64,000 nt of DNA from an uncultured Bacteroidales bacterium (GTDB lineage: Bacteria > Bacteroidota > Bacteroidia > Bacteroidales > UBA932), in contig CALVAC010000009.1 in assembly GCA_944325435.1 (NCBI GenBank), forward strand, positions 53,436 to 117,435, read 5' to 3'. The position numbers and the translations under genes were made by a program. Under the pieces are notes generated by a model. The model made no database searches. It was not told the origin of the DNA and saw nothing but the letters and a program-made list of their open reading frames with translations. Of this stretch, positions 28,698-36,838 are shown piece by piece; position 1 is the stretch's first letter; each line of letters opens with the position of its first letter.

Positions 28698-29323
28698 CTC
28701 CTTTTAGGAGCATTGTCTTCGGCCATGAAGAAGCGGTACTGGAAGGCAATCAGGTAGAGTGCCCCACAGGTGACGCAGCTGTCGGCAAAATTGAATACCG
28801 GAGCGAAGAACCTGAACGGATCACCGCCTATGACAGGAAGCCACTCCGGGAATGTAGTGTCTATTATCGGGAAATAGAACATGTCCACGACTTTGCCGAA
28901 CATGAACGGCGCATAGCTGCCGCCGAGATACGCGACTTCCCACGGGGTGGACTCGGAAAATATCAGCCCGTAGAAATAGCAGTCGATGATGTTTCCCATC
29001 GCCCCCGCCGCTATCATAGTAAGCCCCACCACTACTCCTGTCGGAGTCCCCGGTTTCTTCAGCAGACGGGACACCCACCAGACAAGGGCGGCAAAAAGTC
29101 CGATTCTCAGGAATGAAAGGAGAAACTTGCCGACAGCTCCTCCGAACTTCATTCCGAAAGCCATCCCTTCATTTTCGATAAAATAGATCCTGAACCAGTC
29201 CCCTAGGACATTGAAGCTCTCTCCCAAAGTCATGTTTGTCTTGACCAATACCTTGATCACCTGGTCGATGACGACCAGCACGATGCCGAGTATCAGCAGC
29301 TGCTTGCCTCTGGAAATCTTCAT
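28694..29323 (-). CDS. lspA: Lipoprotein signal peptidase (signal peptidase II)
   Basis: LspA cleaves prolipoprotein signal peptides in the inner membrane. The 209-residue protein has four hydrophobic helices. Conserved segments are VVIDQVIKVLVK, the FIENEGMAFGM region (family N-x-G-x-AF), GAMGNIIDCYFYG with the first catalytic Asp and VFNFADSCVTCGA with the second. It is longer than the E. coli enzyme (164 residues), with an extra loop before VVDMFYFPII, as usual in Bacteroidota. It starts one base after the DksA-like gene, in the conserved ileS / DksA-like / lspA order. Confidence 0.95.
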   Translation of the reverse strand: MKISRGKQLLILGIVLVVIDQVIKVLVKTNMTLGESFNVLGDWFRIYFIENEGMAFGMKFGGAVGKFLLSFLRIGLFAALVWWVSRLLKKPGTPTGVVVGLTMIAAGAMGNIIDCYFYGLIFSESTPWEVAYLGGSYAPFMFGKVVDMFYFPIIDTTFPEWLPVIGGDPFRFFAPVFNFADSCVTCGALYLIAFQYRFFMAEDNAPKRS

Positions 29324-29324
29324 A

Positions 29325-29732
29325 TTATTTGTTCTTGTTCAGCATTTCCTTGGCCTCGACCGTCAATGTCGCATGCGGCACGAGACGGAGCCTCTCCTTA
29401 GGGATGAGCTTGCCGGTGACACGGCACACCCCGTATGTCTTGTTCTCTATCCTGACAAGGGCAGCCTCCAGATTCTGGATGAACTTGTACTGACGCTGTG
29501 CAAGCTGTCCGGCCTCTTCCTTGGAAAGGGTTGTAGCCCCTTCCTCCATTACCTTGAAAGTAGGGGAGGTGTCCTCTATGTCATTGCTTGACCCGTGGGT
29601 GACGACATCCCGCAAAGTCTTGTATTCCTTCTTGGCCTTGTCAAGCATTCCAAGGATTATCTCCTTGAACTCCTGCAGCTCTTCGTCGCTGTAACGGACT
29701 TTCGGTTCAACGACATTCTTTCCTTCTGACAT
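29325..29732 (-). CDS. TraR/DksA-family protein lacking the full zinc-finger cysteines
   Basis: A 135-residue coiled-coil protein expected to bind the secondary channel of RNA polymerase. The middle forms a helical hairpin (LQEFKEIILGMLDKAKKEY and EEAGQLAQRQYKFIQNLEAA). The C-terminal DksA signature is GVCRVTGKLIPKERLRLVP, followed by HATLTVEAK. Only one of the four zinc-binding cysteines remains; the others are Thr or other residues. As I recall, the Bacteroidota orthologues near ileS also lack them, so this is a family trait rather than decay. It lies 28 bases after ileS and one base before lspA. A role in stress or growth-rate control is inferred. Confidence 0.88.
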   Translation of the reverse strand: MSEGKNVVEPKVRYSDEELQEFKEIILGMLDKAKKEYKTLRDVVTHGSSNDIEDTSPTFKVMEEGATTLSKEEAGQLAQRQYKFIQNLEAALVRIENKTYGVCRVTGKLIPKERLRLVPHATLTVEAKEMLNKNK

Positions 29733-29760
29733 AATGCTATTGTTTTATGTTGGTAATTTC

Positions 29761-32700
29761 CTACAGTCTGCTGACTCTTATCCTGATTGCAGAATCATTC
29801 CATTCCACTTCAGGAGCATCCCCTGCCTCTGCAAGAGGAGAGACGGTGACTTCCTTCGCAAGCGTCTGGGATGCGACATAATCCATAAACAGGGACAGGG
29901 ACTCCTCTATCTCATTGCAGTCCTGCCCATCTGCATAGATTTTCACGGCAATCTTGTCGGTGACATCGAAGTCACTGTCCTTGCGCAGGTTCTGTATCCT
30001 GTTGATCAGTTCTCGCGCCGTCCCCTCTTTCCTGAGGTCATCTGTCACCGTAATGTCGAGGGCAAGGGTGAGCGGCCCATCCGTAGCCACAAGCCATCCC
30101 GGCATATCCTCTGACGAGATCTCATAGTCTCCCACAGCAAGCGCGACATCCCCATCCGCAAGTTTCAAGACATAATCCTGTCCGGCAGCTTCGGCAGCCT
30201 GTATCGCTGCTATGTCCTCCTGGCCGAGGGTCCCGAATGCGGCTGCAATAGACTTCATCCGCGCCCCGTATTTCTTGCCGAGAGTCTTGAAGTTAGGCCG
30301 TATCTTCTTGGTGATAAGCCCTGCAGTATCAGAAATGAACTCAGCATCCTTGACATTGACTTCTCCGAGAAGAAGCGCCTTCACCTTTTCAAGCTGCGAC
30401 TCGATTTTCTTGTCTATCACAGGTATGACAAGTTTTGAAAGAGGCTGGCGGACCTTTATGTTCACCTTGCGGCGCAGAGCCAGTACCATTGACGATGCCC
30501 TCTGTGCCAGGTCCATCCTCTCTTCAAGATCCTTGTCCACGGCTGCCTCATCATATACAGGCATGGACTCGAAATGCACAGACCCTGCCCCAGGCACGAG
30601 GTCGAGATACATCCTCTCCATAAAGAACGGAGCAATCGGGGCGGCAAGCTTTGCTACAGCCACAAGCACCTCATAGAGGGTCTGGTAGGCAGCCAGCTTG
30701 TCCGCATCCATCGAGCCGCCCCAGAAACGTTTCCTGTTGAGACGCACATACCAGTTGCTCAAATGGTCACATACGAAATCCTGTATCAGACGGCCTGCAG
30801 CTGTCACATCATAATCCTCGTACGCAGCCACTGCATCCTTCACCAGAGAATTGAGCAGGGATATGACCCATCTGTCAATCTCAGGCCTTTCAGCCACCGG
30901 GATTCTCGCCGTATTGATGTCGAAACCATCCACATTGGCATAGAGGGCAAAGAACGAATAGGTATTGTAAAGAGTCCCGAAGAATTTCCTCCTGACCTCA
31001 TCCACTCCGGCCTCATCGAACTTGAGGTTGTCCCACGGCTGGGAATTGGTAAGCATATACCACCTGAGGGCATCCGGGCCGTATTTGTCCAGAGCCTTGA
31101 ACGGATCCACCGCATTCCCCAGACGCTTGCTCATCTTGTTGCCATCCTTGTCGAGTACAAGCCCGTTGGATATCACCCTCCTGAACGCACATGTCCCGCT
31201 GACCATCGTATGGATTGCATGCAAGGTATAGAACCAGCCCCTTGTCTGGTCCACTCCTTCCGCAATGAAGTCCGCAGTGCAGCCGAACTTCGGAGAGCCG
31301 AGATTCCTGAGTCCTTCCTGTGCATACGGCATCGCGCCTGAATCGAACCACACATCAATAAGGTCAGTTTCACGCACCATTTTCCTTCCGCTGTCAGACA
31401 CGAGGAATATATTGTCCACATACGGCCTGTGCAGATCAATCCTGTCATAGTTTTCCTTGGACATGTCTTGCGGATTGAATCCTTTGTCCTTCAGAGGATT
31501 GGATTTCATAATCCCGGCTGCGACAGATTTCTCTATCTCGGAATACAGCTCCTTGAGCGAACCGATGCACTTCTCTTCCCTGCCATCCTCTGTCCTCCAT
31601 ACAGGAAGCGGAGTGCCCCAGTAACGGCTGCGGGAGAGGTTCCAGTCCTGGATATTCTCAAGCCATTTGCCAAAACGGCCCGTACCTGTCGAGCCTGGCT
31701 TCCAGGTTATGGTGTTGTTGAGCTCTATCATCTTGTCCCTCACGGCAGTGGTCCTGATGAACCAAGAGTCGAGAGGATAATATATCACCGGCTTGTCCGT
31801 CCTCCAGCAGTGAGGATAGGAGTGCGTGTGCTTCTCTATCTTGAACGCCTTGCCCTGCTGCTTGAGCATCACGCAGATGTCGATGTCGAGTGTAGGGTCA
31901 TCCGGACCGAGGGTGTCATCGTATGCATTCTTCACATACCTTCCGGAGAACTCTGCATAATCCGGCGATACCCTTTCTGCCACATACTCCGGATCCAGGT
32001 CCTCTATCCTGCAGAATCTTCCCTTGCGGTCCACCTGAGCCTGACGGTCCCCGTTCCTGTCCACGACCAGAAGAGCCGGGACACCGTTCTGTCTGGCAAC
32101 CTTGTCATCATCCGCACCGAAAGTTGGGGCGATGTGCACAATGCCTGTCGTTCCCTCCTCGGTGGTGACATAATCCCCCGGAATCACACGGAACGCCCCA
32201 TCATCCGGTCTGAACCACGGAATCAGCTGATGATAGCTTATCCCTATGAGTTCAGAACCCTTGAACGAGCCTTCAAGCACCTTGAACGGCACCAGCCTGT
32301 CCCCCCTGTTGTAGCTTTCGAGAGGAAGTCCAGCCGCCTTTGGATTGAAAATAGAGTTCACCAGCGACTCGGCCACGACATAGACAGCAGGGTCACCTGT
32401 ATATGGGTTGTATGACGACACCCTTACGTATGTGATATCCGGACCGACGCAGAGAGCGGTATTGGAAGGCAGTGTCCACGGAGTGGTGGTCCATGCAAGG
32501 AAAAACACAGGCAGAGTACCGCATCCGAACAGCATCTGCGACTTCTCATCCTTTATCACCTCGAACTGGACGGTCGCCGTGGTGTCTTTCACATCCCTGT
32601 AGCATCCCGGCTGGTTCAGTTCGTGGGAACTCAGCCCGGTACCCGCCGCCGGGGAATATGGCTGTATGGAATAGCCCTTGTATAGCAGTCCCTTGCCGTA

Positions 32701-33198
32701 GATATCCTTCAGAAGATACCACAGAGTCTCGATATACCGGTTGTCGTATGTGATATACGGATCATCCATATCAACCCAGTACCCGATGCGTTCAGTCAGG
32801 GAGACCCACTCCCTGGTATATTTCATAACCTCCCTGCGGCAGGTACTGTTGTATTCCTCCACGCTTATCTTCGTCCCTATGTCCTCCTTGGTGATGCCCA
32901 GCAGCTTCTCGACACCCAGCTCGACAGGAAGACCGTGCGTATCCCATCCGGCACGGCGCTCCACCCTGTATCCGCTCTGGGTCTTGTAGCGGCAGATGGC
33001 ATCCTTGATAGAACGAGCCATTACATGATGTATCCCGGGCATCCCGTTGGCTGATGGCGGACCTTCGAAAAATATGAACTGCGGAGCGCCCTCCCTGACT
33101 TCCAGCGACTTCCTGAAAGTGTCATCCTTTTTCCATCTGTCCAGCACATCCGCCCCGACGGCCACAAGATCAAGTCCTTTATACTCGTTGAATTTCAT
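29761..33198 (-). CDS. ileS: Isoleucyl-tRNA synthetase, type 2, with GXHH signature
   Basis: IleRS charges tRNA-Ile. The start at 33198 gives 1145 residues; a longer open frame to 33873 runs antisense through cvpA and is rejected. Class I features are the first signature in PPSANGMPGIHH and KMSKR at about 688-692. An editing (CP1) domain contains TTPWTLPSNTALCVG. A long C-terminal anticodon region has no zinc-ribbon cysteines. Length and KMSKR place it with the eukaryote-like IleRS2 group, generally insensitive to mupirocin. The HXGH motif is rearranged to GIHH (G55, H57, H58): first and third positions are swapped. It heads a minus-strand cluster with the DksA-like gene and lspA. Confidence 0.96.
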   Translation of the reverse strand: MKFNEYKGLDLVAVGADVLDRWKKDDTFRKSLEVREGAPQFIFFEGPPSANGMPGIHHVMARSIKDAICRYKTQSGYRVERRAGWDTHGLPVELGVEKLLGITKEDIGTKISVEEYNSTCRREVMKYTREWVSLTERIGYWVDMDDPYITYDNRYIETLWYLLKDIYGKGLLYKGYSIQPYSPAAGTGLSSHELNQPGCYRDVKDTTATVQFEVIKDEKSQMLFGCGTLPVFFLAWTTTPWTLPSNTALCVGPDITYVRVSSYNPYTGDPAVYVVAESLVNSIFNPKAAGLPLESYNRGDRLVPFKVLEGSFKGSELIGISYHQLIPWFRPDDGAFRVIPGDYVTTEEGTTGIVHIAPTFGADDDKVARQNGVPALLVVDRNGDRQAQVDRKGRFCRIEDLDPEYVAERVSPDYAEFSGRYVKNAYDDTLGPDDPTLDIDICVMLKQQGKAFKIEKHTHSYPHCWRTDKPVIYYPLDSWFIRTTAVRDKMIELNNTITWKPGSTGTGRFGKWLENIQDWNLSRSRYWGTPLPVWRTEDGREEKCIGSLKELYSEIEKSVAAGIMKSNPLKDKGFNPQDMSKENYDRIDLHRPYVDNIFLVSDSGRKMVRETDLIDVWFDSGAMPYAQEGLRNLGSPKFGCTADFIAEGVDQTRGWFYTLHAIHTMVSGTCAFRRVISNGLVLDKDGNKMSKRLGNAVDPFKALDKYGPDALRWYMLTNSQPWDNLKFDEAGVDEVRRKFFGTLYNTYSFFALYANVDGFDINTARIPVAERPEIDRWVISLLNSLVKDAVAAYEDYDVTAAGRLIQDFVCDHLSNWYVRLNRKRFWGGSMDADKLAAYQTLYEVLVAVAKLAAPIAPFFMERMYLDLVPGAGSVHFESMPVYDEAAVDKDLEERMDLAQRASSMVLALRRKVNIKVRQPLSKLVIPVIDKKIESQLEKVKALLLGEVNVKDAEFISDTAGLITKKIRPNFKTLGKKYGARMKSIAAAFGTLGQEDIAAIQAAEAAGQDYVLKLADGDVALAVGDYEISSEDMPGWLVATDGPLTLALDITVTDDLRKEGTARELINRIQNLRKDSDFDVTDKIAVKIYADGQDCNEIEESLSLFMDYVASQTLAKEVTVSPLAEAGDAPEVEWNDSAIRIRVSRL

Positions 33199-33208
33199 AT
33201 TTTTTATA

Positions 33209-33216
33209 TAATTTTG
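33209..33216 (+). promoter_or_regulatory. Candidate -7 element for cvpA-tsaB
   Basis: TAATTTTG matches TAnnTTTG and lies 81 bases before the cvpA start, giving a leader that would contain the hairpin at 33216-33255. Confidence 0.3.
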
Positions 33217-33255
33217 CAGCTGCGTCCATCCTCCGGGAGGCAGTAGAATAGCTGC
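33216..33255 (-). promoter_or_regulatory. Leader hairpin between ileS and cvpA
   Basis: An outer stem GCAGCT/AGCTGC (33216-33221 with 33250-33255) encloses an inner stem CCTCC/GGAGG (33230-33234 with 33236-33240, one-base centre). On the minus strand it would form in the ileS leader, 18 bases before the ATG. On the plus strand it would sit at the start of the cvpA leader. No T-box elements were recognised. Confidence 0.35.
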
Positions 33256-33271
33256 CGATAAAAACAAGTTG

Positions 33272-33279
33272 CAAATATA
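33272..33279 (-). promoter_or_regulatory. Candidate -7 element for ileS
   Basis: The minus strand reads TATATTTG, a perfect TAnnTTTG match, 73 bases upstream of the ileS ATG and upstream of the leader hairpin. Confidence 0.45.
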
Positions 33280-33297
33280 TAAATTTATAGGAATAAA

Positions 33298-33786
33298 ATG
33301 AACATTCTGGATATCATACTGCTGGTCTGCTTCATCCCCGCGATTATCAGCGGACTGAGGAAAGGCTTTATAGCCCAGGTGGTGGCGATAATCTCGATTG
33401 TGCTCGGAGTCTGGCTTTCCGTCAAATTCGCCACACTCGCGGGCAGCTGGATATCCCAGTGGATAGAGGCATCCCCGCAGGTGATAAACATAATCTCCTT
33501 TGCCGTCATCTTCATCGCAGTGGCTATCGTGCTCTATACACTTGGGAAACTTATAGAGGCAACCATCAAGATCATTATGCTCGGCTGGCTCAACAAGCTG
33601 CTCGGGGTACTGTTCTCCATGATGAAATGCATCCTGATCACAGGATTCATCATCATAATCTTCGATGCGATAAACAGCAGGTTCGGACTCGTGCCGGAAA
33701 CCTATATATCCGGGTCTCTGCTGTATGCCCCCATCAGGGACATAGCTGATTCCGTATTTCCTCTCTTCAAGGAACTTATTGCTTAA
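33298..33786 (+). CDS. cvpA: CvpA family inner-membrane protein
   Basis: A 162-residue protein with four transmembrane helices. The start MNILDIILLVCFIPAIISGL followed by RKGFI is the CvpA hallmark; the Arg-Lys-Gly turn is conserved. GWLNKLLGVLFSMMKC matches the second conserved block. CvpA homologues are linked to envelope homeostasis and, in E. coli, to colicin V export and purF expression; the molecular function is unsettled. It is divergent from ileS and lies six bases before tsaB, so the two are probably co-transcribed. Confidence 0.88.
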   Translation: MNILDIILLVCFIPAIISGLRKGFIAQVVAIISIVLGVWLSVKFATLAGSWISQWIEASPQVINIISFAVIFIAVAIVLYTLGKLIEATIKIIMLGWLNKLLGVLFSMMKCILITGFIIIIFDAINSRFGLVPETYISGSLLYAPIRDIADSVFPLFKELIA

Positions 33787-33792
33787 AACACA

Positions 33793-34518
33793 ATGGAAAA
33801 CCTGATACTCATAGAAACATCCACGGAACTGTGCTCGACGGCAATAGCTTCGGAAGGGAAAATAATATCGCACAGGGAGAGCGACACTCCCCGTTCACAC
33901 GCATCTCTGACTGCAGTATTCATCGATGAGATGCTGAAAGAGACCGGTATGGCCGTCAAGGACTGTTCGGCAGTCTGCGTCAGCATGGGACCGGGATCAT
34001 ACACCGGACTCCGGGTGGGAGTGTCCACAGCAAAAGGGCTGTGTTTCGGGGCCGGCATCCCCCTGCTGGCCATTGGGACTCTCGATACCCTGGTATGGCA
34101 GGCCATCGGCTCCGGCCATGCAGATGAATCTGCTGCCGGACAGTCCTCCCTCTTGCCTGAGGACTGCAGGTATATCGTCCCGATGATAGATGCCCGGAGG
34201 ATGGAAGTATATACCGCCCTGTTCTCTCCAGACGGAAGGCAGATCTCCGAAACCGAAGCCAGAATCATAGATCAGGACAGTTTTGACAGGCAGCTCGGAG
34301 ATGGGCCGGTGCTGTTTATCGGGGATGCGGCCGACAAATGCAGCAGGGTCATCGGGCGCAGGAACGCACATTTCGTGCAGTGCTGTCCCGAAGCGACGGC
34401 AATGCTCATCCCTGCCACAATGGAATACAAGGAAAAACGGTTCAAAGATGTAGCATACTTCGAACCGTTCTATCTCAAGAATTTTGTCGCGACGGTAAGC
34501 CGCAAGAAACTTTTCTGA
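33793..34518 (+). CDS. tsaB: tRNA threonylcarbamoyladenosine biosynthesis protein TsaB
   Basis: TsaB is the non-catalytic ASKHA-fold partner of TsaD and TsaE in making t6A37 in ANN-decoding tRNAs. The N-terminal LILIETSTELCSTAI corresponds to the ATPase-fold phosphate loop of the family. VSMGPGSYTGLRVGVSTAKG is the diagnostic TsaB segment. At 241 residues it is normal length. Residues 113-127 (SGHADESAAGQSSLL) form a small variable insertion. It follows cvpA by six bases and is convergent with the TlpA-like gene. Confidence 0.95.
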   Translation: MENLILIETSTELCSTAIASEGKIISHRESDTPRSHASLTAVFIDEMLKETGMAVKDCSAVCVSMGPGSYTGLRVGVSTAKGLCFGAGIPLLAIGTLDTLVWQAIGSGHADESAAGQSSLLPEDCRYIVPMIDARRMEVYTALFSPDGRQISETEARIIDQDSFDRQLGDGPVLFIGDAADKCSRVIGRRNAHFVQCCPEATAMLIPATMEYKEKRFKDVAYFEPFYLKNFVATVSRKKLF

Positions 34519-34533
34519 CCTTACCAGAAGGTA

Positions 34534-35691
34534 TCATTTCAGAAGTCTGTCCAGCACCTTGCGCAGGGATGCCGCATCCGTCATCCTTTCCTGCTGCAAC
34601 TCTCCTCCCGAGAGGACGAACGACACAGGCAGGGTGGAGACATTATATGCAGATACCGCCGGAGAGGCCGCTCCCAGGCCATCGCACACATTGATCCAGC
34701 CAAGACCTTGCTCCCTGACCACACGCGCCCATCCGGCCTTGTCAGTCGAAACGGCTACCTGATATATCTCAAGCCCCTTGCCGGCATACCTGTCGTACAG
34801 CGGTTTGAGGACATCATTGTTGAACATCTTCTGCACAGGCTGCGCAGGATCCCAGAAATGCAGAAGGACCACCTTTGCATCCACGCCGCTCAGCTTCCGC
34901 TTCACTCCCTGCACATCCGGCAGGTCTATGTCGAGGTAGTTTACCTGCTCCGCAGTCCTGATCTTGTTGGACATCTCCATCATCCTGTACCGTCTGTCTG
35001 CCTCCTGACGGAGAGCCTTGACATACCTGGATTCAGGATAGACAGTCTCGAGAGAATCGCTCACATTGGCAAAATGTATGGCATCCGTCTGCTGTCCGAA
35101 CACCGGAAGATTGGTCCCGACCATCTGGAACAGGACAGGCACCACAGTCATTGAATACGGGTTGGACATCACATATTTCAACCTGCCCCTGTAATACCTG
35201 ACATATTCCTGGGCAAGCTCCCTCCTCAATGTATCAGCCTCTGCAGAAGCCTGGTCCGCAGCCTCAAGCATAGTGGAAAGGGAAATGAACCTCGCAGAGA
35301 AATCCGCCAGATCCTGCTCCACCTGCCGCAGTTTCTCCGACTCCTCAGAGCCTGTCACGGTATATGTTCCGAGGGTGTCGGCCTCGACAGTCACCCTCTC
35401 GCCTTTCTGGAGAAGCAGGGATGCTATCTTCGTGTCCTTATAGAAAAGATATACGAACTCAGGCTGCGCCTTTCTGACATCGACCCTGCAGGAGAAATTC
35501 CCTGAAGCATCCGTCTTCACGGTATCGAGCACTTCGTACCTGTTGATATCCAGAAGTTTCACTATAACTTCCGAATCAGGGGCCCCTGCCACTGAACCCT
35601 TAACGGATGCCTTGCCGACACAAGAGACAAGGGCGGCAGCTATGAATCCGTAGCAGGCCGCATACAGGACATATCTACCGAAGTTTCTCAT
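34534..35691 (-). CDS. TlpA-like thioredoxin-fold lipoprotein without CXXC
   Basis: A 385-residue lipoprotein (lipobox LVSC, Cys24). An N-terminal beta-domain (VKGSVAGAPDSEVIVKLLDI to about 115) resembles the DUF4369 domain common in Bacteroidota TlpA relatives. A helical linker follows, then a thioredoxin fold from about 250: VVLLHFWDPAQPVQKMF, IYQVAVSTDKAGWARV and TLPVSFVLSGG (the cis-Pro loop). Where reductases carry WCxxC this protein has WDPAQP, so both redox cysteines are missing. It is therefore unlikely to be a disulfide reductase and may have a binding role. Its start overlaps the HIT gene by 17 bases, pointing to a greA-HIT-tlpA operon. Confidence 0.85.
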   Translation of the reverse strand: MRNFGRYVLYAACYGFIAAALVSCVGKASVKGSVAGAPDSEVIVKLLDINRYEVLDTVKTDASGNFSCRVDVRKAQPEFVYLFYKDTKIASLLLQKGERVTVEADTLGTYTVTGSEESEKLRQVEQDLADFSARFISLSTMLEAADQASAEADTLRRELAQEYVRYYRGRLKYVMSNPYSMTVVPVLFQMVGTNLPVFGQQTDAIHFANVSDSLETVYPESRYVKALRQEADRRYRMMEMSNKIRTAEQVNYLDIDLPDVQGVKRKLSGVDAKVVLLHFWDPAQPVQKMFNNDVLKPLYDRYAGKGLEIYQVAVSTDKAGWARVVREQGLGWINVCDGLGAASPAVSAYNVSTLPVSFVLSGGELQQERMTDAASLRKVLDRLLK

Positions 35692-36082
35692 ATTCTTTCA
35701 GGATTGATGCTGCAATGGCAGCCATCTCATCGGAAGGCAGCTCCAGCTTGCTCTTTTTGAAATCCATATCAGCCTCGCTCTGGAGAGGGACAAGATGGAT
35801 ATGGGTATGCGGCACCTCCATCCCGAGCACGGCCACACCGACCCTCTTGCAAGGGATAGCATTCTTAATGGCGATAGCCACCTTGCGGGCGAAATTCCAC
35901 AGGCCGGAATATGTCTTCTCATCAAGATGGAAGATATAGTCATCCTCCAAATGCTTGGGGATGACCAGGGTGTGCCCGGCCGCCATAGGAGCTATGTCAA
36001 GGAAGGCATAGAAATCATCGTCCTCCGCCACCTTGTATGATGGAATCTCCCCGTTGGCGATTTTTGTAAAAACTGTTGCCAT
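35675..36082 (-). CDS. HIT family nucleotide-binding protein
   Basis: A 135-residue Hint-branch histidine-triad protein. TKIANGEIPSYKV is the conserved N-terminus, HTLVIPKH the substrate loop and VPHTHIHLVPL the H-x-H-x-H catalytic triad. HIT proteins hydrolyse or transfer nucleoside phosphoramidates and adenylates. It lies three bases after greA and overlaps the TlpA-like gene. The physiological substrate is unknown, as for most bacterial members. Confidence 0.94.
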   Translation of the reverse strand: MATVFTKIANGEIPSYKVAEDDDFYAFLDIAPMAAGHTLVIPKHLEDDYIFHLDEKTYSGLWNFARKVAIAIKNAIPCKRVGVAVLGMEVPHTHIHLVPLQSEADMDFKKSKLELPSDEMAAIAASILKEYEKLR

Positions 36083-36085
36083 AGT

Positions 36086-36553
36086 CTATAAAGTAATATC
36101 CAGTATCTCGAACTTGATGACTCCTGACGGGACATGGGCCTCAACAGTCTCACCCTTGGAGTGTCCCATAAGAGCCTTGCCTATAGGCGTGGTCGCGGCC
36201 AGCCTGCCGTGGGCGAAATCCGCTTCGCTCTCCCCCACAAGAGTGAACTCCATCACCATTCCGTTGGACAGGTTCTTCACTTTCACCTTGTTGAGCATCT
36301 GCACCTTCTCGGTACCTATCTGGGACTCGTCGATAACCCTTGCGTTCGCCACAAGGTCCTGAAGCTTCGCAATGTTCAGTTCCAGAAGTCCCTGGGCCTC
36401 TCTTGCCGCCTCGTATTCGGCATTTTCCGAAAGGTCGCCTTTGTCCCTTGCCTCTGCAATCTGCGCGGAAATCACAGGACGCTGAGCCACGGCATCCGCC
36501 AGATCCTTCTTCAACTTATCCAGACCCTCCTGGGTCATATAATGAATAGCCAT
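36086..36553 (-). CDS. greA: Transcription elongation factor GreA
   Basis: GreA rescues backtracked RNA polymerase by stimulating transcript cleavage. The start at 36553 gives MAIHYMTQEGLDKLKKDL, the normal GreA beginning; an ATG 14 codons earlier adds non-family residues. The coiled-coil tip holds ARDKGDLSENAEYEAARE with the Asp/Glu pair that works in the polymerase secondary channel. The C-terminal FKBP-like domain includes ATTPIGKALMGHSKGETVE. At 155 residues it is full length. It heads the operon with the HIT and TlpA-like genes. Confidence 0.96.
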   Translation of the reverse strand: MAIHYMTQEGLDKLKKDLADAVAQRPVISAQIAEARDKGDLSENAEYEAAREAQGLLELNIAKLQDLVANARVIDESQIGTEKVQMLNKVKVKNLSNGMVMEFTLVGESEADFAHGRLAATTPIGKALMGHSKGETVEAHVPSGVIKFEILDITL

Positions 36554-36616
36554 AATGTTAAAAAATTTAATGCCTTCAGGCAAATTATTCCACAATCAGT
36601 TCTATACAGACAAATC

Positions 36617-36653
36617 AAAAAGGAGTTCTGTTGTATTCCTACACAGAACCCTT
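36617..36653 (-). terminator. Probable terminator after the glycogen-ribF operon
   Basis: On the minus strand a hairpin with the stem GTTCTGT/ACAGAAC, extended by GG/CC and AAA/TTT across a one-base bulge, is followed by TTTTT. It lies between the stop of the 49-residue gene (36689) and greA. A minus-strand TATATTTG (36660-36667) just upstream could be a greA promoter, in which case the hairpin would instead lie in the greA leader. Confidence 0.5.
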
Positions 36654-36688
36654 TCCTTGCAAATATAGGAAATTTTTCCGAATGTTCC

Positions 36689-36838
36689 CTATTCCTTGAA
36701 CTTGGGAGACATAATTTCTGAATAGATGACCAGTTTTTTCAGGTCTATCTTCTCCTTTGCCGGATGCGGCTTCTCTCTGTCCGCCTGTTTCCGGACGGCC
36801 TCATCCTGCAGGTCCTTGTTTCCGCTGTCAGGCTTCAT
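36689..36838 (-). CDS. Conserved-looking 49-residue protein coupled to ribF
   Basis: A short frame beginning MKPDSGNKDLQDEA and ending IDLKKLVIYSEIMSPKFKE. The first half is charged and likely disordered; the second half looks like a short amphipathic helix ending in a polar tail. Its ATG overlaps the ribF 3' end by eleven bases, an arrangement typical of translational coupling, and it is followed by the hairpin at 36617-36653. I recall similar YSEIM-containing small proteins beside housekeeping genes in Bacteroidota, but the function is unknown. The coding call rests on coupling and the strongly protein-like C-terminus. Confidence 0.6.
   Translation of the reverse strand: MKPDSGNKDLQDEAVRKQADREKPHPAKEKIDLKKLVIYSEIMSPKFKE

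Noticed and set aside
33199..33873. N-terminal extension of IleS to 1370 residues
   Set aside because: The added region is antisense to cvpA and tsaB, lacks family similarity, and the normal N-terminus begins at 33198.
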